Notes under the pieces: generated by a model | Told to the model about the DNA's origin: nothing | Databases searched by the model: none | What the model saw: the letters and a program-made list of their open reading frames with translations, nothing else | Translations under genes and position numbers: made by a program | NCBI GenBank assembly: GCA_022813625.1 | Contig: JAKLMB010000045.1 | Location: forward strand, 1-64,000 | From: Aaosphaeria pasadenensis | Lineage: Eukaryota; Ascomycota; Dothideomycetes; Pleosporales | DNA length: 64,000 nt | Reading direction: 5' to 3' | Part shown: in pieces, positions 57,672 through 64,000 of the stretch | How the letters are laid out: every line of letters starts with the position of its first letter | Numbering within the stretch: position 1 is the first letter of the stretch

Positions 57672-58052
57672 TGTTTTTCTTCTTATGCGGAGAGATGGTA
57701 GGGGTGAATGGGATATATGGGTTTGCATGGGTTGGGGAGTTGAAGGTGCATTCGCTTTTGGAGAAGCGTGTGGGTTGGAATTTATGTGTACACACGTAGT
57801 TGAAGGCTACATCTTTCCCTTAAGCAATAAAGTTAATAAGAAAACGATCAATACTGTATGATACTAGTCAAAGGCTCAGAATTGCTAAAACACCAATGTT
57901 TTGTTCTACATGAAGTAACAAACATACCAACGCTCATGAAAAGCATAATACATTTCAGAGACCCGTACTCCTATATAATTTTGGTTCCCTTTGATATCCT
58001 TCCACTCATTTCAATCGACTTGAATCCTAACTGCTGTCCGTCCTATATTCTG
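57672..58052. other. Convergent intergenic region
   Basis: About 380 bases between the ends of the P450 and OST1 genes. AATAAA at 57826-57831 is a plausible polyadenylation signal for the P450 transcript. No gene was recognised. Confidence 0.6.
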
Positions 58053-59599
58053 CTAAGCGGTCTTCTTCTTTCCAATGCTGGTGTCAAGGCTTCCCACAAC
58101 CCATACCGTGGCGAAAATGGCAAACATTCCCAGCGTGATGACAACGGGTTTCCGGAACCCGGCTGTCCAGGGGTAGTCGTAGGTAACGACCAGGTCACGG
58201 TCGCGGAAGTCGTCGACAATGTTAATGGCAGTGAGGGACAACGTGGTACGGCCGATGGTGTCCATGAAGGTTCTGTGCAGGGTGGTATCGCTGTCAATGA
58301 CCGGAACGACGGTGGAATACTTCACATTGGTAGCGCCTTCGGGCAGGATGACACGGAGGTTGACGCGCGCGTACTCGATACCCTCGGGTTGGCGAGGTCC
58401 CTCCAAGAAGGGCACCTTAAGAACATAAGAGTCGCCACCTGCAACCTTTCGCAAGTAGCTTGAAAGGTTTGCGTCCCAGCCAACACGGAAGCTGTACTTC
58501 CATCCTCCGAAAACAGGGTAGCGTGGCTTCAATTCTAAGAGAGCCTCCCTCTTGCCGGGTCGGAATCGCGAGGTCGAAACGTTACCAATGTCGTCCGTGA
58601 AGTATGGGTTCAGAGCACCTGGGTTCAAGGGGAGATTGAGCGCTTTGAGCGCGGAGGTGGGTGGGCTCATGTAGGACGACTTCTGCCATTCAACACGAGA
58701 GAAGTGGTTCTTGAGCTTCGCACCCAGGTTCTGAAGCCAGTAACGCTCCTCGACCGCTAGGTTACCGCCCCAGTGGGAAACCTCGATATCTCGCTCCAAC
58801 AAAGATGCGTGGGTGAGTGGCTTCGTGAACTCGTAGCGCACGCTGACCTCCTGCTCCGCACCGGCCGGAATCTTCTCGTACGGCCCATAAGTGAATGTGG
58901 ACCCTTGCTTCTGAGGGTCGGCTTTGTTCTCGGCGTTCACGTCTGCAGGGAGAGTGGTATAATCCGGAATGTCGCCATTGGGGAACTTGACTTTGGTCTT
59001 CTGTTTGTCGGTCGTGTATGCAGATGGGGTATATGCGCTGAAGGTATACTGAACATATTGCTTTTTAGACTGAGCAATGGTCGCCGGGACTGGAGAAAGC
59101 GTCGAAAGGATCGAGTAGGTAATGCTGAGCGTCTGCTGTTCCTTGGGAGCGAGCGGTTTCGGTAGATGAATGAGGTAGAACTCGGTTGAACTGGAGGATG
59201 CGCGCATTAGTGGAAAGTTCGGGTTCGCCAGCTCGAATTATCTTACCTGGCCTCCTCAAATCCTACGACCTCTACTTTGAAAGCTCCAAGATTAGGATTC
59301 TTCTTATCAGAAGCTTCCAAACCTCCAACTTTCGAAATCAAGCTTGTCTCGAACGGAAGGTAGTATTCGGACTGCGGCTTCGTATCAATGTTTTCAATGA
59401 CGACATTGATGGTCTCTCGGGGAAAAGCTTTGTCGAGATTCGTCGTGCGGACCAAATTGGCATTCTTGAAGACCTGCGGCGGCTTGAATGCGCTGGATAG
59501 CACCTGTTTTGATCGCAAAGGTTGGGAGAGGTTCAACTCGGCGGTAACGAAGCTCGAAAGAGCTGCCAGACAGCTGGCTACGAGGGTAATTGACCTCAT
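58053..59599 (-). CDS. OST1: Oligosaccharyltransferase subunit Ost1 (ribophorin I)
   Basis: A 496-residue subunit of the ER oligosaccharyltransferase, which transfers the glycan to Asn of nascent proteins. Minus-strand exons are 59599-59247 and 59190-58053; the join restores a Ser codon. A signal peptide (MRSITLVASCLAALSSFVTA) is followed by the luminal ribophorin I domain, with NINVVIENIDT-like and PFLEGPRQPEGIEYARV segments, then a single membrane helix (about 465-487, VITLGMFAIFATVWVVGS) and a short cytosolic tail ending KKKTA. Lys near the end suits an ER type I protein. It is divergent from the pseudouridine gene with only 237 bases between start codons. Confidence 0.96.
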
Positions 59600-59836
59600 C
59601 TTGGGTACCAGGCTAGCTGTCCTAGCATAGATGAGGTATAAAGGAGACAATAGAACAGAATGGTGGGGATGTTGATATGTTCCTGGCGATTACGACTGTC
59701 TCGAGCTGATGCGTGTCTTCAACGATTCTGCCACGGCGGGCCGCCTTCCGCTCCGCGCCTAGGATCTCCGCCCCGCCCCAAGTACCTGACCAGCTTTGGC
59801 TCTTTCCAATATCACATTTCCCTCGTAGTTTCGACC
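59600..59836. promoter_or_regulatory. Short bidirectional promoter, OST1 and pseudouridine gene
   Basis: Only 237 bases separate two divergent start codons, so both promoters and leaders overlap. It contains a GC-rich core (about 59735-59780, GGCGGGCCGCC and CCGCCCCGCCCC). No TATA box is evident. Confidence 0.6.
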
Positions 59837-62397
59837 ATGAAGTTCCCTCAGAAGGCTCTGATAAGGCCAGGTATATCGCTACATAAGTCGATCCTGTCGC
59901 CGAAAGTCCCACGACGGGCCTTGACCAACAATGGGTTTTTTAGGGTTTCGGACGAGGTACAGGAAGCTTTGAACTCAAAGAGGCCAGTCGTAGCACTTGA
60001 GACAACGATATATACTCACGGTAAGGGAGCTCCCGCTCTGCTCTAAGAAAATCAATCTGACTGTTAAATCAGGTTTCCCATATCCGGAAAATGTAGCCCT
60101 CGCCTCACTTCTCGAAAGCGTTGTTCGCGTCAATGGCGGAGTACCCGCAACTATCGGAATCCTCGATGGTGTAGCTCGCGTGGGCATGTCCGCGGAAGAA
60201 TTGATCCGGCTTGCTTCGTCTGCAGGAAAGGAAAATACCCTGAAGCTATCAAGGCGAGATTTAAGCTACGTTTGTGGGTTGCGATTGGCGGGAAAGGAGT
60301 ATAATGGTGGCACTACGATCGCTGGAACAATGCTTCTTGCCCACCTCGCTGGAATCAAGATCTTTGGTACTGGTGGTCTTGGGGGTGTACATCGAGGTGC
60401 AGAGTCCAGCATGGACATCTCTGCCGACCTCACTGAGCTGGGGCGGACGCCTGTCACTGTGGTCAGCAGTGGTTGCAAGAGCTTTCTTGACATTCCCCGG
60501 ACTCTCGAATATCTCGAGACTGAGGGTGTTGGCGTAGGGACTTTTGCAGACGGGAGGAAGGGAAAGGTAGATTTTCCTGCCTTCTGGTCCAGAGACAGCG
60601 GTGTCAAGAGCCCGACAACCATCGAGAACGAAATCGAAGCCGCTGCGATTATACGTAAGGATACCTACACTTTATGCTCCTCTCGGCATAATCCTATTTC
60701 AAAGACAGAGACTAAAACACCAAACAGATGCCCAACATGCACTACAAATCTCATCCGGCCTACTGTTCGCAAATCCTGTGCCAGCGGAGGCAGCAATACC
60801 CAAAGAGACCATGGACACAATTATCGAGGAAGCAATTCGGCAGGCCGATGCTCAAGGTGCTTCCGGCAAGGATAACACCCCCTTCATTCTAGCAAAGATC
60901 AAGGAGCTTAGCAACGGCAAGAGTATTCCGGCCAATCGGGCACTGATAGAGTCTAATGTGCGGAGAGCCACTATTGTAGCTCGAGAACTTGCCATTCTAG
61001 AAGCTAAACAAGCTGATGCCCAGGGGTGAGCCAGACACTCTTGCTGCAACATTGTAGACACTGGCTGATTGTAAGTATGTAGACGCACTTCCGCATATTT
61101 CACTCCACTTCCTGCGAACCCATCTACATCTTCTGAAGCTAGAGTCCACGACACGCCACCAGCGGCATCTCGCACCACCTCGTCGGACATCAGTATTAGT
61201 GAATCCCCTCCGGACATCATAGTTGCAGGTGCACTTGCAGTAGACTTTTCTTGTGACTTTGCACCTCTATCAAGCTCCCAAAACCAAGTAGACCCATCGC
61301 TCCACACTTCCAACCCTGCAGTGATCAGTCAATCGTTGGGAGGTGTTGCGCATAATATTGCTAAGGCCGCTCAATTAGTGGGTGCATCAGTACGCCTCTA
61401 TAGCGCCGTTGGGGATGACCTTAGTGGCCGGGCAGCTGTCAGCCAAATGCAATCGGAAGGCATGCAAACTGAAGCGATTCGGACTTTACCCCAGCCGCTT
61501 AGAACAGCGCAATATGTTGCAGTCAACAATGCTCACAAGGACCTCACTATGGCTATGGCAGATATGAGCATTCTTGAATCGATAACACCTTCGAGCATCA
61601 ACGAACATTGGCTGACTACTTCGTCCACCGCTAAACCCAAATGTCTCATAGCAGATGCGAATTGGACCTCCGAGTCGCTTCAAGCTTGGTTCCAATATGG
61701 CAAATCCATCAACGCATTCAATATATTCGAACCAGTCTCAACCGCGAAATCGACCCGACTTTTCCCACGGCCGAGTCCCGACAATCCGACTCCTATTTTC
61801 CCTACCAACCTTGTTGACCTCGCAACGCCAAACATCTACGAATTGACGACACTCCACAACACTGCCCTGGAACTTGATCTGTTCAGCACCTTTTCTTCCT
61901 GGTTTCGTGTCATCGATGCGCTGGGTATACCTTCTTCCGGTCTACGCGTACCACTGGCACATACGACCAATCCAGAACTCGTCGATGCGGGCATACCTCA
62001 GCAAGCCATCAAGCTTCTGCCTTTCATTCCCACCATATTGACAAAGCTCGGCTCTAAAGGCGTTCTCCTCACAAAGCTACTTAAATCAGATGACCCAGCG
62101 TTGAGCTCCCGGGAAGAAGCGCCTTACGTACTCTCGAGACGGTCGAACAACGATGACGAGATTGGTGTGGGCGGCTTGTATGTAAGACTGTTCCCAACAG
62201 ACAAGATTCTAGGTGAAGGTGAGGTAGTGAGTGTGAATGGCGTTGGTGACACTTTTCTTGGGGCTCTTTCGGCCGGATTGGTGAAGGGAAAGAAGGTAGA
62301 GGACGTCATTGGTCTGGCGCAGAGAGCTGCTGGAATGAGCTTGAAAACTAAAGACAGTGTTAGCGGTGAGCTCAAGACGCTTATTGGACATTTGTAG
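59837..62397 (+). CDS. Pseudouridine-5'-phosphate glycosidase/kinase fusion
   Basis: A 792-residue bifunctional enzyme of pseudouridine breakdown. The N-terminal half (about 1-350) is a PsuG/indigoidine-synthase-A-like glycosidase splitting pseudouridine 5'-phosphate to uracil and ribose 5-phosphate. The C-terminal half (about 385-792) is a PfkB-family kinase that would phosphorylate pseudouridine. Exons are 59837-60020, 60073-60654, 60728-61025 and 61083-62397; phases close. Glycosidase landmarks are ALETTIYTHGFPYPEN, NGGVPATIGILDG, GTGGLGGVHRGAE and SSGCKSFLDIPRTLEYLET. Kinase landmarks are SLGGVAHNIAKAAQ, LYSAVGDD and NGVGDTFLGALSAG, with catalytic Asp near 744. Bacteria encode the two activities as separate genes; the fusion is known in fungi such as fission yeast. 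The N-terminus (RRALTNNGFF) could be a mitochondrial presequence. Confidence 0.95.
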
Positions 62398-63446
62398 ACA
62401 TAAAATCGCGTGCTGCCTTCACAAATCCATTCATGCTATTCTGTGGCTCCCTGGTGATCAATCTCATGACGACAGATTTCAATTTGATGTGAAGCTAGCA
62501 ATCGCTCAGTCCACCATCCGGCATACGATCTCACGCACAGGGGATGGGCGTAGTTTGATTATAAGCAAAGATGTTCACATGGGATTAGTATGGCTTATTG
62601 CAATTGAATTGCTATTGTAGGGCGCGTTCGTGACTGTTCAGCAAACGAATTACAGTACCGTGGAGGAAGCATGAGAAATGTTGCAAACAAAATCCAATCC
62701 CATGGATCGATTTGCCAACGAAATATGGTCCCATGGTACGGGATACCAACGAACTATAGGCAGCAATCTACAAACTACAGACCGACTTTTGGTCTGATAA
62801 TTTCGTAAGTTGGGATGAAGTTAGTTATAAAAGGACCCGATTCCTTCCCAAACCCTCCTTTTACTTTCATCAATCTGTTTCAAGAACTTCGACCCTCAAG
62901 TCTTTGAAACTCACTACCTATCATTACTTTCAACACCTGTTCCCTCCATTCATCTTCCCTCTATTCTCTCCACAACTTCTTTCTTCTCTCACCTCTCCCA
63001 TCGCTCACCTCTCCCATCGCTCACCTCTCTCATCGCTCACCTCTCCCATCTCTCATCTTCTCTCACCTCTCCCATCTCTCATCTTCTCTCACCTCTCCCA
63101 TCTTCTACCTCTCTCCCCTCTTTTCTCTTAGACGTCTTTTCTCTTATACCTCTTTTCTCTTATACCTCTTTTCTCTTATACCTCTTTTCTCTTATACCTC
63201 TTTTCTCTTATACCTCTTTTCTTACCTCATACATCTATCACGTTTGCCTTCAAACCCTTTTCCTCTCTCCCACTTTACCTCTATTACTTCTTCCTTTGCC
63301 ACTTCAGGCCTCTATTACTTCTTTCCTCTTATCACCCTGCTCATCTATCACGGCTGCCCTCTATCGCTTGTACCCTCTACCATCTTGCCCCCTCTAATCA
63401 CTTTCATTACCGACACAAGATTGGTTCTTCTCCGCAATAAACCATA
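62398..63446. other. Intergenic, CT-rich leader of the last gene
   Basis: About 1.05 kb between two plus-strand genes. From about 62860 on it is almost entirely C and T on the plus strand, with two kinds of tandem repeat: a 16-base CTCACCTCTCCCATCG-type unit near 62983-63110, and the CTTATACCTCTTTTCT unit described separately. A TATAAAAG box at 62825-62832 could start transcription, giving a leader of about 580 bases. Confidence 0.6.
63121..63224. repeat. 16-bp pyrimidine minisatellite
   Basis: The unit CTTATACCTCTTTTCT repeats with exact 16-base spacing; the TTATACC core starts at 63144, 63160, 63176, 63192 and 63208, with imperfect copies on both sides. It lies about 230 bases before the start codon of the caspase-like gene. 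Confidence 0.95.
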
Positions 63447-64000
63447 ATGTCTTCACACAACACTGAGAGTGTAGAAAGCGGTCTTGCTTCCTTGAAGCTC
63501 GGAAGGGATTCTCTCGGCCGAATTAGGAAAAGAGAATCAACCGAATTCCATACCTACACCTTTCCTGATTTCCACAAGGACACAAGGGTTGTGGCAGTTT
63601 GTGGTGTCACGACCATTGAAGATGCACATCCCAAGGAAGATGGGTGGTTTCTTGCAGACTTCTATCTTTTTAACGTCTTGCTGCGCGGCCTAGGATCTAA
63701 GCAAACTTGGTTAACAACACTGCAGCCAGAAAGATTGGTTTCGACGTACACGGAATACCTCCACGGAAATCCATATCAAGACCGTAGAGTCGTGCTTAGC
63801 CAGGACATTCTCGACCAGAAGAAATTGACTCCCGTAAGACGGCTGATGCCGGCTACAGCACCTAGAGACTATCTGGAGATCCTGCGCCAGGAGGCCGCTG
63901 AAGTCCATCGGAAGCACGAACCACTGCTGCTACTACTCTTCGGCCATGGGCACGAGTCAACTAGCCAGATTCTTATCGGATCCCTAACTGAAGCAGAAAG
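63447..64000 (+). CDS. Caspase-like fungal protein, N-terminal part (cut by window)
   Basis: Starts at ATG 63447 and is open to the window edge (184 codons seen, no intron). The sequence opens with a Ser-rich charged stretch, then a compact region with EDGWFLADFYLFNVLLRGLG, TYTEYLHGNPYQDRRVVLSQ and LLLLLFGHGHESTSQILIG. The beta strand ending in GHG, with His 167, resembles the catalytic-His strand of caspase-fold peptidases (clan CD), where the partner Cys comes some 40-60 residues later, outside this window. I recall similar fungal proteins of unknown function with this layout, but did not verify. Enzymatic activity cannot be judged without the second half. Confidence 0.7.
   Translation, partial: MSSHNTESVESGLASLKLGRDSLGRIRKRESTEFHTYTFPDFHKDTRVVAVCGVTTIEDAHPKEDGWFLADFYLFNVLLRGLGSKQTWLTTLQPERLVSTYTEYLHGNPYQDRRVVLSQDILDQKKLTPVRRLMPATAPRDYLEILRQEAAEVHRKHEPLLLLLFGHGHESTSQILIGSLTEAE

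Overview
The window is nuclear DNA of a filamentous ascomycete (Pezizomycotina). Genes are split by short GT-AG introns, mostly 46-112 nt. Proteins match fungal families: Zn2Cys6 regulator, VTC polyphosphate polymerase, cytochrome P450, patatin-like lipases and a fused pseudouridine-catabolism enzyme. The left edge is an AT-rich island whose changes look like RIP. The class is not resolved from sequence alone. I find eighteen protein genes, seventeen of them complete. No tRNA, rRNA, CRISPR array or intact transposon was seen.

Layout. 1-0.7 kb: RIP-like repeat island. 0.85-2.9 kb: RPA1 (replication protein A large subunit) with a polyQ linker and an MCB-like promoter. 3.7-4.8 kb: quinone oxidoreductase. 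5.6-7.6 kb: patatin-like protein lacking the nucleophilic serine. 10.0-11.4 kb: membrane-anchored MOSC protein. 12.5-13.1 kb: small unknown protein. 15.9-17.9 kb: second patatin with an intact dyad and a tandem-repeat intron. 18.7-19.3 kb: CinA-C-like protein. 19.8-20.9 kb: secreted inorganic pyrophosphatase. 22.4-23.2 kb: RapZ-C-like protein. 23.5-24.6 kb: Gal80/Gfo-Idh-MocA-like protein. 25.6-28.2 kb: Vtc4. 28.8-30.2 kb: tyrosyl-tRNA synthetase. 30.8-35.4 kb: UDP-glucose:glycoprotein glucosyltransferase. 36.1-36.9 kb: second RapZ-C-like protein. 36.9-44.4 kb: gene desert. 44.4-48.1 kb: Zn2Cys6 regulator. 48.1-55.4 kb: second desert. 55.4-57.7 kb: P450. 58.1-59.6 kb: OST1. 59.8-62.4 kb: pseudouridine-5'-phosphate glycosidase/kinase fusion. 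63.4 kb to the end: start of a caspase-like gene.

Themes. Phosphate: Vtc4 and a secreted pyrophosphatase both have upstream CACGTGGG boxes, the class bound by Pho4/NUC-1-type factors, which suggests a shared phosphate-starvation response. ER glycoprotein handling: UGGT and OST1 act in N-glycosylation and folding control. Two paralogous pairs lie within the window: the patatins, one probably catalytically dead, and the RapZ C-terminal-domain proteins, which keep a bacterial amino-sugar-sensor signature without the kinase half. The nonamer TACGGAGTA occurs 11 times, only between genes. Exon joints were chosen by hand from splice consensus, reading-frame phase and remembered family sequence; the phases close exactly for all seventeen complete genes.
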